Assembly (NCBI RefSeq): GCF_009939195.1
Contig: NZ_JAACKC010000009.1
Coordinates: forward strand, 51,720-115,719
DNA from: Acinetobacter kanungonis
GTDB lineage: Bacteria; Pseudomonadota; Gammaproteobacteria; Pseudomonadales; Moraxellaceae
Direction of reading: 5' to 3'
DNA: 64,000 nucleotides
The notes beneath the pieces were generated by a model. The model had not been told where the DNA came from, ran no database searches, and was given only the letters and a program-made list of their open reading frames with translations. Below, piece after piece: positions 54,251-62,151 of this stretch (position 1 is its first letter; the number at the start of each line of letters is the position of its first letter). The position numbers were made by a program, and so were the translations under genes.

Positions 54251-54792
54251 TTGTAAGCCCCTCCAAAAATAGGTAATGAACGATACAGACCATTGGCAGG
54301 ATCCCAGTAATCTTGCTGGAAAATGATTTGTTGCTTTGCATTAATCTTGATTTCACTAATGCCATAAGATGCCATAGTTTTACTACGTCCAAACATCTTG
54401 AAATCATAAGCCATATACCAATGAATATAGGCTGAATCTTCATGATGTGTTGCACTGATTAATTTTACGCTGACATTGCTGACGCGGTTATTCATGCCTT
54501 CAAAATGCTGAATCAGGTCTTGTTTGTTAGAAAATTGAGACAACGTATCATTAATATATAACTGATCTGCATAGAGACTACTCGCTTGATTCACAAAAGT
54601 TGGCGTTCCCAATGTATTGAAGGCCGCGACAAAACGGGAGCCTATCTCGTGAGCTTGTTCATCATTTAAGTTAATCCCTTGGATATTCTGATCTGCTTGA
54701 GTGTAGTCTTGGCTATAACTCGGAAGACTTTTGCAGGCAGAGAGTCCCAGCACAGTCACCACAGTGGTCATTAGTGTTGTAAAAATTTTCAT
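54223..54792 (-). CDS. NTF2-like (SnoaL-type) lipoprotein
   Basis: A 189-residue protein with a lipoprotein signal: MKIFTTLMTTVVTVLGLSAC, with the lipobox LSAC and the modified Cys at residue 20. The following domain of about 130 residues has the NTF2/SnoaL cone pattern (SRFVAAFNTLGTPTFVNQAS, SAYIHWYMAYDFKMFG, DYWDPANGLYRSLPI). The start is the ATG at 54792 behind GGAAGAG; a GTG one codon upstream is in frame. In many bacteria this gene is neighboured by CFA-synthase, DUF1365 and lipocalin genes, fitting the island. Its ligand is unknown. Confidence 0.8.
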   Translation of the reverse strand: MKIFTTLMTTVVTVLGLSACKSLPSYSQDYTQADQNIQGINLNDEQAHEIGSRFVAAFNTLGTPTFVNQASSLYADQLYINDTLSQFSNKQDLIQHFEGMNNRVSNVSVKLISATHHEDSAYIHWYMAYDFKMFGRSKTMASYGISEIKINAKQQIIFQQDYWDPANGLYRSLPIFGGAYKWVLPFKKS

Positions 54793-55014
54793 CACACTCT
54801 TCCATTGTTTTTATTTAATGTAAGTAAAGTGATGTGAAGTGAACGTGAAAAATTTTGTCGCTAAAATAAATTTCAAAAAGAAATCATCACAAAAAATTCA
54901 TGTTCAATTTTCTATGATTCACCCTAGAGCATAGATGTGATGTAGGCTGAATCAAGTGATTGTGAAACGGTCTAGGTTAAACATTTGGCATTTAAAAAAG
55001 GGGATGGTGTGAAT

Positions 55015-55263
55015 ATGTTTGTGGAACAAGATTTGTCTAGAATTATTGAAATGGCGTGGGAAGATCGGACGCCTTTTGAAGCGATAGCGCGTGAGTATGG
55101 TTTAAATGAAGCTGCAGTTGTACGTTTGATGCGGCAGAATTTAAAAGCGGGCAGTTTTAAATTATGGCGCAAACGTATGGCAGGGCGTAAAAGCAAGCAT
55201 CAACAGTTACGATCACCTGAAATTAGCCGAGCTTACTGTTCACGTCAGTATAAACAGGCTTAA
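55015..55263 (+). CDS. TIGR03643/DUF2805 family small protein
   Basis: An 82-residue basic protein. The N-terminal half (IIEMAWEDRTPFEAIAREYG, then LNEAAVVRLMRQNLKAGSFK) has a helix-turn-helix-like character, and WRKRMAGRKSKHQ follows. The family is regularly encoded beside cryptochrome/photolyase and DUF2256 genes, as here. Its function is unknown. The ATG at 55015 is used; GTG at 55009 is an alternative with AGGGGA upstream. It is convergent with the DUF2256 gene and divergent from the NTF2-like gene. Confidence 0.82.
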   Translation: MFVEQDLSRIIEMAWEDRTPFEAIAREYGLNEAAVVRLMRQNLKAGSFKLWRKRMAGRKSKHQQLRSPEISRAYCSRQYKQA

Positions 55264-55325
55264 GTTAAGTGGAAATAATTTAAATATATCGTAGATATTC
55301 AAGATCATGACAGCTTTGATTGTAA

Positions 55326-55481
55326 TTATGAGGTGGCAGATTTACTTTTTGTACGGGCATGGCGTTTACATCTTTCGGAGCAATACTTCACCTCATCCCA
55401 GCAACGTTGCCACTTTTTCCGCCAAAGAAAAGGGCGTTGGCAATAGGCACATATCTTTTCGGGTAAATGTTGTTTTTTCAT
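55326..55481 (-). CDS. DUF2256 family small zinc-ribbon-like protein
   Basis: A 51-residue protein: MKKQHLPEKICAYCQRPFLW, followed by RKKWQRCWDEVKYCSERCKR and HARTKSKSATS. Four cysteines in C-X2-C and C-X3-C pairs (positions 11, 14, 34, 38), plus one at 27, suggest a zinc or metal site. The length and the pattern K-C--C-RPF-WRKKW fit DUF2256. It starts 4 bp after the photolyase stop on the same strand, so it is cotranscribed and translationally coupled. It is easily missed because of its size. Confidence 0.82.
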   Translation of the reverse strand: MKKQHLPEKICAYCQRPFLWRKKWQRCWDEVKYCSERCKRHARTKSKSATS

Positions 55482-55485
55482 AGTT

Positions 55486-57009
55486 TTACAATTGATCAAG
55501 TTGTTTCAATAGTGACTGGGCATGAGCCATAATCTTTGCTTTGTCTTGCAGTCGATCAAGAGTTTTATAGACCATAGACATTCGTGGGTTGTGTCGAAGT
55601 AAAGCCTCATGCCGAAGCATAAAATACCAATACAGGCTATTAAATGGGCAGCTGTCTGCTTCCGTTTTGGTCTTGACGTTATACGTACAGTGCTGGCAAT
55701 AATCTGACATTTTATGAATGTAATTGCCTGATGCTGCATAAGGCTTAGTTGCCATTAAACCACCATCGGCATGCATCACCATGCCTATGGTATTGGGTAA
55801 TTCGACCCATTCATAAGCATCGGCATAGACAGCTAAATACCATTCGCAAATTTCTTGTGGATGGACACCAGTCAAAAGTGCAAAGTTCCCCGTAATCATT
55901 AAGCGCTGAATATGATGGGCATAAGCATGTTGAAATGTATTACGGAAACATTCAGCCATACATGCCATTTTAGTATCGCCTGTCCAGTAATATTGGGGTA
56001 AAGGCGTTGTATGCTGGAGTGCATTTTGGTCACGATATTCAGGCATGTATAACCAGTAAATTCCGCGGACATATTCTCGCCAGCCTAAAATCTGTCGAAT
56101 AAAACCTTCGACGGCATTCAAGGGTGCTTGACCATTGTAATAAGCCATTTGCGCAGCATCACAGACTTCTTTGGGCAAGAGTAAGCCACAATTTAAGTAA
56201 GGTGAAAGCAGGCTGTGAAACATAAAATCTGAGCCATGAATCATGGCATCTTGATAATCACCAAAGTAGGGCAAACACTGCGTAATAAAATGATGGAGTG
56301 CAAGCAATGCATTCTGACGCGTGGTTGCCCAGTGAAATGGTTCTATACTACCGATATGTTGAGAAAACTCTTTTTTGACTAGCTCAATTACATCTTGATC
56401 AATTTGATCACGTTCAAATACTAATGGGCTGGTCAGCGGTGGATTGCCTGACCATGCTTTACGATTGGCTTGATCAAAATTCCATTGCCCACCTATAGGT
56501 TGCTGTTCATGCATTAAATATTGAGTTTGCTTGCGCATTTCTCGATAGAAATATTCCATGCGCAGGGTTTTGTATTTTTTAGCCCATTGATTAAATTGTT
56601 CTATACCGCAAAAGAAGCGATCATCCTCCAAACAAACAATGGGGAGTTGCAGGGCGTTGCCCCATGCAGTTTCAATTTCATGCTGTAAACGATATTCACC
56701 ACATTGCGTGATCACAAGTGAGCTTGCAGGGAATAACTGTTGCTGACGCTGAATGAAATCAAGCAGTTTTTTTATCTCGCTACCCCGTTTGAAGGTGTGA
56801 TAACGAATTTTCCAACCTGCAGCTTTTAGCTCTTTAGCAAAATGACGCATGGCACTAAAGATCAGTGCTATTTTTTGTGGATGATGTGCAACATACGTTG
56901 TTTCTTCAAGTACTTCCGCCATAAGAATGAGATCTTCTGCGGGGTTTAAATACTTGAGAGTGGCGAGTTGGTGATTTAATTGATCACCTAAAATTAAACC
57001 AAAACGCAT
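55486..57009 (-). CDS. cryptochrome/photolyase family protein, Fe-S bacterial type
   Basis: A 507-residue flavoprotein of the FeS-BCP class (PhrB/CryB-like (6-4) photolyases). The N-terminal alpha/beta antenna domain (MRFGLILGDQLNHQLA) precedes a helical FAD domain with IRQILGWREYVRGIYW. The cysteines expected for the 4Fe-4S cluster are C350, C438, C441 (SDYCQHCTYN) and C454 (DSCPFN). Such proteins repair (6-4) photoproducts in blue light, and CryB-type relatives also regulate the response to singlet oxygen. It is followed by DUF2256 in the same operon. Whether it repairs DNA or signals here is undecided. Confidence 0.92.
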   Translation of the reverse strand: MRFGLILGDQLNHQLATLKYLNPAEDLILMAEVLEETTYVAHHPQKIALIFSAMRHFAKELKAAGWKIRYHTFKRGSEIKKLLDFIQRQQQLFPASSLVITQCGEYRLQHEIETAWGNALQLPIVCLEDDRFFCGIEQFNQWAKKYKTLRMEYFYREMRKQTQYLMHEQQPIGGQWNFDQANRKAWSGNPPLTSPLVFERDQIDQDVIELVKKEFSQHIGSIEPFHWATTRQNALLALHHFITQCLPYFGDYQDAMIHGSDFMFHSLLSPYLNCGLLLPKEVCDAAQMAYYNGQAPLNAVEGFIRQILGWREYVRGIYWLYMPEYRDQNALQHTTPLPQYYWTGDTKMACMAECFRNTFQHAYAHHIQRLMITGNFALLTGVHPQEICEWYLAVYADAYEWVELPNTIGMVMHADGGLMATKPYAASGNYIHKMSDYCQHCTYNVKTKTEADSCPFNSLYWYFMLRHEALLRHNPRMSMVYKTLDRLQDKAKIMAHAQSLLKQLDQL

Positions 57010-57437
57010 GAGCTGGACTTCATTAGAAGGATACTTATCAGTGTAAGTCTTTAGAACTCAATTTTCTGTGAAGCAATGTTTTAAAACTTTAGAAGCGATT
57101 TAGTGATGTACTTATTTGTTAATCTATTTTGTTGATAATGCAGAGGTTTAATATATATTTTTATACAAGCTATAGTGATTGGTTTGAAAATTAGATATAG
57201 GATTAATAAATTCAATTTCTTATGTAAAAGTTGTACTTTCAATTCTTCGAATTTATGTGATAAGAACTTAAACAAAAAAATATTCAGACATTATCGGCAA
57301 TTTATGCAACAAAGTTGATCAACCATAAAATATGGTGTTCAGCTAAGTTAACTTTTCCTCGTTAGATGAACAGAGAAAATGGTCATACTTCTTTAAAGTG
57401 AAGTATGACCCAAAGCTTTTCTATACTCGAAACTGGA
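57010..57437. other. AT-rich intergenic region
   Basis: 428 bp between the photolyase gene and the YcaO gene, both on the minus strand. It contains the photolyase promoter and, at 57381-57410, the YcaO gene's terminator. No gene is supported. Confidence 0.55.
57381..57410 (-). terminator. hairpin terminator of the OsmC-YcaO gene
   Basis: GGTCATACTTC and GAAGTATGACC form a perfect 11-bp stem with an 8-nt loop. On the minus strand it is followed by ATTTTCTC. Confidence 0.7.
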
Positions 57438-59666
57438 TCAGATCGAACTAACTAGCGATTCCGCTTTAAAGATGCTCGAATATTTAGCTCGTGCAGCATG
57501 CAATTTTTGGTAGCTATCGAGCAAACGTTGATGACGATCTAGTCCTTCCAGTTTCATGCTGGTTGGCGTTAAACCGTAGAAGCGAACACTGCCATTGACT
57601 GAACCGACAGCGGCATCCATACGTTCATCACCAAACATACGACGGAAATTCACTTCATAATCTTCAAGTTCCATTTCATCATCAATTTCAACTTCGAGCA
57701 CCACATTTAAACATTGGTAGAATAAACCACGTTCAACGGTGTTGGTGTTGTATTGCAAGAAGGTTTCAACCAAGTCTTTGGCTTCTTCAAATTGCTGCAA
57801 TGCAAGATAAATCATGAGTTTGAGTTCAAGAATGGTGAGCTGCCCCCACACTGTATTGTCATCAAATTCGATCCCGATTAGGGTCTTGATGTCAGTATAG
57901 TCATCGAGTTCGCTTTCTTCTAAACGTTCAACTAACGCTTCTAACTGTTCATCATCCAAACGATGTAAATTCAGCGTATCTTCACGGAACAACAAGGCTT
58001 TATTGGTGTTGTCCCAGATTAAGTCTTCAACCAAATACACTTCTGAATAGTCAGGTACTAAAATACGGCAAGCTGTCGCACCTAAATGCTCATAAACTGC
58101 CATATACACTTCTTTGCCCATGTCTTTCAAGATATCAAATAAAGTCTTGGCTTCATCAACATTTTTCGCATGTCCTTCAGCACTAAAATCCCATTCGACA
58201 AAGTCATACTCAGATTTTGCACTGAAGAAACGCCAAGAGACCAGACCACTCGAGTCAATGAAGTGTTCCACAAAGTTGTTCGGCTCTGTCACAGCGTGAG
58301 AGCTAAAGGTGGGTTGTGGTAAATCATTCAAGCCTTCAAAACTACGACCTTGCATCAGTTCGGTCAGGCTGCGTTCAATCGCCACTTGCATATTTGGATG
58401 CGCACCGAAAGAGGCAAATACGCCACCCGTACGTGGATTCATTAAGGTTACACACATCACAGGGAACTGACCGCCCAGAGATGCATCTTTGACTAAAATA
58501 GGGAAGCCTTGTTCTTCTAAACCTTTAATGCCTTCAATAATACTTGGATATTTCGCCAGTACGTCAGCAGGAACATCTGGCAGCGCAATTTCACCTTCAA
58601 TAATTTCACGCTTTACTGCACGTTCAAAAATCTCAGATAAACATTGGACTTGTGCTTCAGCAAGGGTATTGCCCGCGCTCATCCCGTTACTTAAATATAA
58701 GTTTTCAATTAGATTGGTTGGGAAGTACACCACCTCACCATCGGACTGACGCACGTATGGCAGTGAGCAAATACCACGTTCAATATTGCCTGAGTTGGTG
58801 TCGTATAAATGAGTACCCAAAAGTTCATTTTCAGGGTCGTAAATGGCTTTGCAATATTCGTCTAAAATTTCTGGCGGCAATTCACCATTTGGTCCAGGCT
58901 GGAACCATTTTTCTTCTGGATAATGCACATACTCGGCATTGGCAATCTCCTCACCCCAGAACTGATCGTTGTAGAACAAGTTGCAGTTCAAACGTTCAAT
59001 GAATTCGCCCAATGCTGATGCTAAAGCACTTTCTTTAGTCGCACCTTTACCGTTCGAGAAACACATTGGCGAATGTGCATCGCGAATATGCAATGACCAC
59101 ACATTTGGCACAATATTACGCCAAGAGGCAATTTCAATTTTCATGCCCAAGTCAGCCAATAAGCCTGACATGTTGGCAATGGTTTCCTCTAAAGGTAAAT
59201 CCTTACCTGTGATATGGGTGAGGTGTTCAGAAGCTAAATTCGGCATTAAAAGTGCTTGCGCATCTGCATCAATACTTTCAACTTCTTCAATCACAAAATC
59301 AGGTCCGGTTTGAATCACTTTCTTAACCGTACAGCGATCAATCGAACGTAAAATCCCTTGGCGGTCTTTTTCTGAAATATCCGCAGGAAGTTCAACTTGG
59401 ATTTTAAAAATTTGTTTATAGCGATCTTCAGGGTCGACAATATTATTTTGCGATAAGCGAATGTTATCGGTTGGAATGTTACGCGCAAGGCAATAGACCT
59501 TGACAAAGTATGCTGCACACATCGCTGAAGATGCTAAGAAATAGTCGAAAGGTCCTGGTGCTGAACCATCGCCTTTGTAGCGAATTGGTTGGTCAGCAAT
59601 TACAGTAAAGTCATCAAATTTAGCTTCGAGTCGAAGGTTATCGAGATAATTGACTTTAATTTCCAT
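57438..59666 (-). CDS. OsmC-YcaO domain fusion protein
   Basis: A 742-residue cytosolic protein. Residues about 1-140 form an OsmC-like domain (FDYFLASSAMCAAYFVKVYC). Residues about 190-570 form a YcaO ATP-dependent domain, with acidic and glycine motifs (GKGATKESALASALGEFIERL, LSEIFERAVK, QVAIERSLTELMQGR). The rest is an acidic helical tail of about 160 residues. YcaO enzymes phosphorylate or activate amide backbones; the stand-alone E. coli form assists beta-methylthiolation of ribosomal protein S12. The fused OsmC adds a possible peroxide- or thiol-reactive module. It is monocistronic. The biological role of the fusion is not clear. Confidence 0.88.
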   Translation of the reverse strand: MEIKVNYLDNLRLEAKFDDFTVIADQPIRYKGDGSAPGPFDYFLASSAMCAAYFVKVYCLARNIPTDNIRLSQNNIVDPEDRYKQIFKIQVELPADISEKDRQGILRSIDRCTVKKVIQTGPDFVIEEVESIDADAQALLMPNLASEHLTHITGKDLPLEETIANMSGLLADLGMKIEIASWRNIVPNVWSLHIRDAHSPMCFSNGKGATKESALASALGEFIERLNCNLFYNDQFWGEEIANAEYVHYPEEKWFQPGPNGELPPEILDEYCKAIYDPENELLGTHLYDTNSGNIERGICSLPYVRQSDGEVVYFPTNLIENLYLSNGMSAGNTLAEAQVQCLSEIFERAVKREIIEGEIALPDVPADVLAKYPSIIEGIKGLEEQGFPILVKDASLGGQFPVMCVTLMNPRTGGVFASFGAHPNMQVAIERSLTELMQGRSFEGLNDLPQPTFSSHAVTEPNNFVEHFIDSSGLVSWRFFSAKSEYDFVEWDFSAEGHAKNVDEAKTLFDILKDMGKEVYMAVYEHLGATACRILVPDYSEVYLVEDLIWDNTNKALLFREDTLNLHRLDDEQLEALVERLEESELDDYTDIKTLIGIEFDDNTVWGQLTILELKLMIYLALQQFEEAKDLVETFLQYNTNTVERGLFYQCLNVVLEVEIDDEMELEDYEVNFRRMFGDERMDAAVGSVNGSVRFYGLTPTSMKLEGLDRHQRLLDSYQKLHAARAKYSSIFKAESLVSSI

Positions 59667-59927
59667 GTGGGCACCTAATGAAGCTTATCAGCCTAAACCA
59701 GACAGATATGCATCTAAAATATTGAATTAAAAGCAGAATGCAATGAAGAAATTGATTTGCAAAAAGAATCAGTCAAAGAATTGGGGCTGATTAAAAAACG
59801 GCTTAACGAATGCGAGCTAATTTTACAGATTTATATCTAAAAGTGGAAATGCTATCTTTAGATTTATTTAAATTTACTAGGTCAAACCCAATCTTGCCGT
59901 TATCCATTTTTTTAGGTACCTGTAAGG

Positions 59928-60125
59928 TTAAATTTGAGCTAAATTCTTCTCAGCCCAAATTCGCTTCCAAACAAATAGTGTCTCTAGTGGCGTGCGACCA
60001 CAGCACATTTTTCCTTGATGAGTTTGTTCAGTATTTTAGAATTTTAGCCAAACGTCTAGATCAGTTTGTAATTCCTCTATTCTGCTATACAGCTTCTTTC
60101 GAAATGTAATTTGATAAAACTTCAT
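59928..60125 (-). pseudogene. C-terminal remnant of an IS481-like transposase
   Basis: Read on the minus strand, this gives KFYQITFRKKLYSRIEEL, then DVWLKF, an in-frame stop, then NTEQTHQGKMCCGRTPLETL and IWAEKNLAQI. This is the familiar end of IS481/IS3-group integrase-core transposases (NERTHQGKMCCGRTP). The stop stands where a tyrosine is usual (TAC to TAA). The N-terminal part is missing: the fragment is cut off exactly at the IS5-type element boundary at 60126. An unrelated plus-strand frame over the same bases is not a gene. Confidence 0.85.
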
Positions 60126-61161
60126 GGCTTTGTTGCACAAAGCTGTTCGTAAGGTCTGATTCAGCAATATAATTCTCAGATGAACAAGCCTGCACCTAAA
60201 ATCTACCATACAACCAACTGGTTCAAATACAATCAAGCCTTAATTAATCGAGGAAACATCTCGATTTGGTTGAATTCTAAAACTCAATGGTATGCTCAAT
60301 CAAAAGGTAAACATGGTCGAAATCAAACCTATTCTGATGTAGCTATTCAGTGTTGTTTGATGATCAAATCTTTATTTCGGTTATCTTTGCGTATGGTCAC
60401 TGGCTTTGTTCAAAGTCTCATTCAGCTTTGTGGTTTAGATTGGACAGCGCCAGATTATTCCACTATTTGCAGAAGATAAAGGCGTATTGATCTTGTAATT
60501 GGTTATCAAAAAAGTGATGGACTACATCTGCTTGTCGACTCTACTGGCTTAAAATTTTTAGGAGAAGGCGAATGGAAACGCAAGAAACATAGGCCAGAAT
60601 ATCGCCGCCAATGGCGTAAATTACATATTGGTATAGATGCTGAAACCCTTCAAATACGGGCAGTTCAGCTCAGCACTAACAATGTGAGTGATTCGCAGGT
60701 ACTTGGTGATTTACTTGATCAGATTCCACAAGATGAGCAGATTGACTCCGTATATACTGATGGGGCTTATGACACAAAACAATGCCGTCAAGTAATTTCG
60801 GATCGGCAAGCACATGCAGTGATTCCACCTAGGAAAAATGCGAGACCTTGGAAAGATACAAAAGTTCATTCTCTGGAGCAAAATGAATTACTTCGAACAG
60901 TTAAGTATTTAGTAAGAACAATATGGAAAAAATGGTCAGGTTAGCATCGGCGCAGTTTGGTTGAAACCAAGATGCATTGCATCAAATTATTGGGGGATAA
61001 ACTTAGTGCGAGAAACTTTCAAAGCCAAGTCAATGAGATTCATGCACGTGTGGCAGTATTAAATGAATTTACGGAATTAGGCCGACCTCATACCCGAGTT
61101 GTATCTTAAAATTGAGTAGCTCAGAGTAGCTTTAATTTTTAAATCTTTGTGCAACAAAGCC
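60126..61161 (+). mobile_element. decayed IS5-family insertion sequence (IS903-like group)
   Basis: The 1036-bp element is bounded by exact 16-bp terminal inverted repeats, GGCTTTGTTGCACAAA at 60126-60141 and TTTGTGCAACAAAGCC at 61146-61161. The flanking 9-mers (AAACTTCAT and AGTCGTCAT) do not match, so no target-site duplication is visible. This implies loss of one flank or recombination between copies. The single transposase gene is interrupted by two stop codons, so the element is inactive on its own, though the ends could be mobilised by a related transposase. Confidence 0.92.
60180..61109 (+). pseudogene. IS5-family transposase, inactivated by two nonsense mutations
   Basis: One continuous frame encodes a DDE transposase of about 309 codons. 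The first stop (TAA at 60477-60479) replaces the glutamine codon expected in RRQRRIDL. The second (TAG at 60942-60944) replaces the tyrosine of the Y-(2)-R-(3)-E-(6)-K signature, seen after it as HRRSLVETKMHCIK. Catalytic aspartates are visible in LLVDSTGLK and VYTDGAYDT. No frameshift is needed to rejoin the three parts. Confidence 0.93.
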
Positions 61162-61229
61162 AGTCGTCATTGACAAATACATACGGATGTTAATAGAGTT
61201 AGGTGGCTTATTATATTGTAGCTAATTAA

Positions 61230-61721
61230 ATGAATCTCGAAAAAAAGTATCAAGTGCTTTTAAGTGAAGCAAACAAACGCCAACTGCCTGATATTGAGAG
61301 TATAGAACTGTGTTTCATGGCACTTTCATTGGCTACGCATATTGATGCTGATTGTGCAGAACAACTGGCTGTACATGGACTATCAGAAGGCAGATTTATT
61401 CTTTTGTTCTTACTTGATGCTGCCGAAGATGGGATTGCCCCAAAAGATTTAGCTGAACAAGTAGGCATTACTCGACCAACGGTGACTGGCTTGGTTGATG
61501 GTTTGGAGCGTGAGGGCTTAGTAGAGAGACATGCCGATCCTGAAGACCGCCGAGCCTTAAAAATTCAACTTACAGCAAAAGGTAAGTCGATCGCTAAAAA
61601 TGTATTTGAGCAGCATAGCCGTTGGATCGCCAAAATATTCGGGAATTTAACTTCACAAGAACGACAACAATTCACCCAATTACTCGCAAAGGTTTCGAAT
61701 AACCTCAATAACAAGGAATAA
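61230..61721 (+). CDS. MarR-family transcriptional regulator
   Basis: A 163-residue winged-helix regulator. The dimerising N-terminal helices precede the DNA-binding part (DLAEQVGITRPTVTGLVDGL) and the wing (VERHADPEDRRALKIQLTAKG). MarR proteins usually repress a neighbouring operon and are released by small phenolic or oxidised ligands. It overlaps neither neighbour; the next gene starts 2 bp after its stop, so it is transcribed with the small protein at 61724. The region upstream contains the dead IS element, whose ends might affect its promoter. Confidence 0.9.
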   Translation: MNLEKKYQVLLSEANKRQLPDIESIELCFMALSLATHIDADCAEQLAVHGLSEGRFILLFLLDAAEDGIAPKDLAEQVGITRPTVTGLVDGLEREGLVERHADPEDRRALKIQLTAKGKSIAKNVFEQHSRWIAKIFGNLTSQERQQFTQLLAKVSNNLNNKE

Positions 61722-61723
61722 TT

Positions 61724-62062
61724 ATGAATCAGTATCTCATCGAACTTTATACACCTAATTCAACTTGGAAAGGCTTGTCTTCAGATGAGCGTACTCAATA
61801 CTTAAATAATATTGGTGCAGCGATGGGCCAGTTAACGGAACTTGGTGTTAAAGCATTGACACTCACTCAAATCGACTCACAAGTTGATCAGAGTAGTGAA
61901 CATCAATTTTTAGGTGTCTGGTACTTCCCAAATGAAGAAGCTCGTGATGCGTTACTTACTGGCATTAAAGCAAGCGGTTGGTATGATTACTTTGATCATG
62001 TAAATGCAGCTGGCAAGGAAGGTAACTTTGCCGAGCACCTTGAAGCTCTTTCTAAAATATAA
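61724..62062 (+). CDS. small uncharacterised protein, 112 residues (DUF6616-like)
   Basis: A soluble alpha/beta protein. The blocks MNQYLIELYTPNSTWKGLSS, FLGVWYFPNEEARDALLTGI and the KASGWYDYFDHVNA ending resemble a small family that I remember as DUF6616, with a ferredoxin-like fold related to monooxygenase-type ABM proteins. It lacks a signal peptide. It is coupled to the MarR gene (2 bp apart) and ends at a bidirectional terminator. It is probably the functional output of that regulator; the activity is unknown. Confidence 0.75.
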   Translation: MNQYLIELYTPNSTWKGLSSDERTQYLNNIGAAMGQLTELGVKALTLTQIDSQVDQSSEHQFLGVWYFPNEEARDALLTGIKASGWYDYFDHVNAAGKEGNFAEHLEALSKI

Positions 62063-62105
62063 TTTGCCTCCATTAACAATTAACAGCCTTATAGTCCTGT
62101 TAAGA

Positions 62106-62139
62106 GATAAAACGCCTTACAATTTGAAGGCGTTTTATC
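62106..62139. terminator. bidirectional rho-independent terminator
   Basis: GATAAAACGCCTT and AAGGCGTTTTATC form a perfect 13-bp stem with an 8-nt loop. It separates the MarR operon from the convergent AEC carrier gene. Confidence 0.9.
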
Positions 62140-62151
62140 ATTAACTAAGGA

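Noticed and set aside
57081..57275. 64-codon minus-strand frame in the AT-rich gap
   Set aside because: Low-complexity Leu/Ile/Lys composition from AT-rich DNA and no ribosome site.
57301..57315. TTTATGCAACAAAGT resembling the IS5 element end TTTGTGCAACAAAG
   Set aside because: It is a single partial match with no partner repeat or transposase nearby, probably chance or a very old trace.
44573..57437. ECF sigma factor/ChrR anti-sigma pair for the lipid and photolyase genes
   Set aside because: Looked for because related clusters have it; no such frame is present, only the kinase/regulator pair.
59810..60109. 99-codon plus-strand frame
   Set aside because: It is the antisense of the IS481-like transposase remnant, which gives a recognisable protein on the minus strand.
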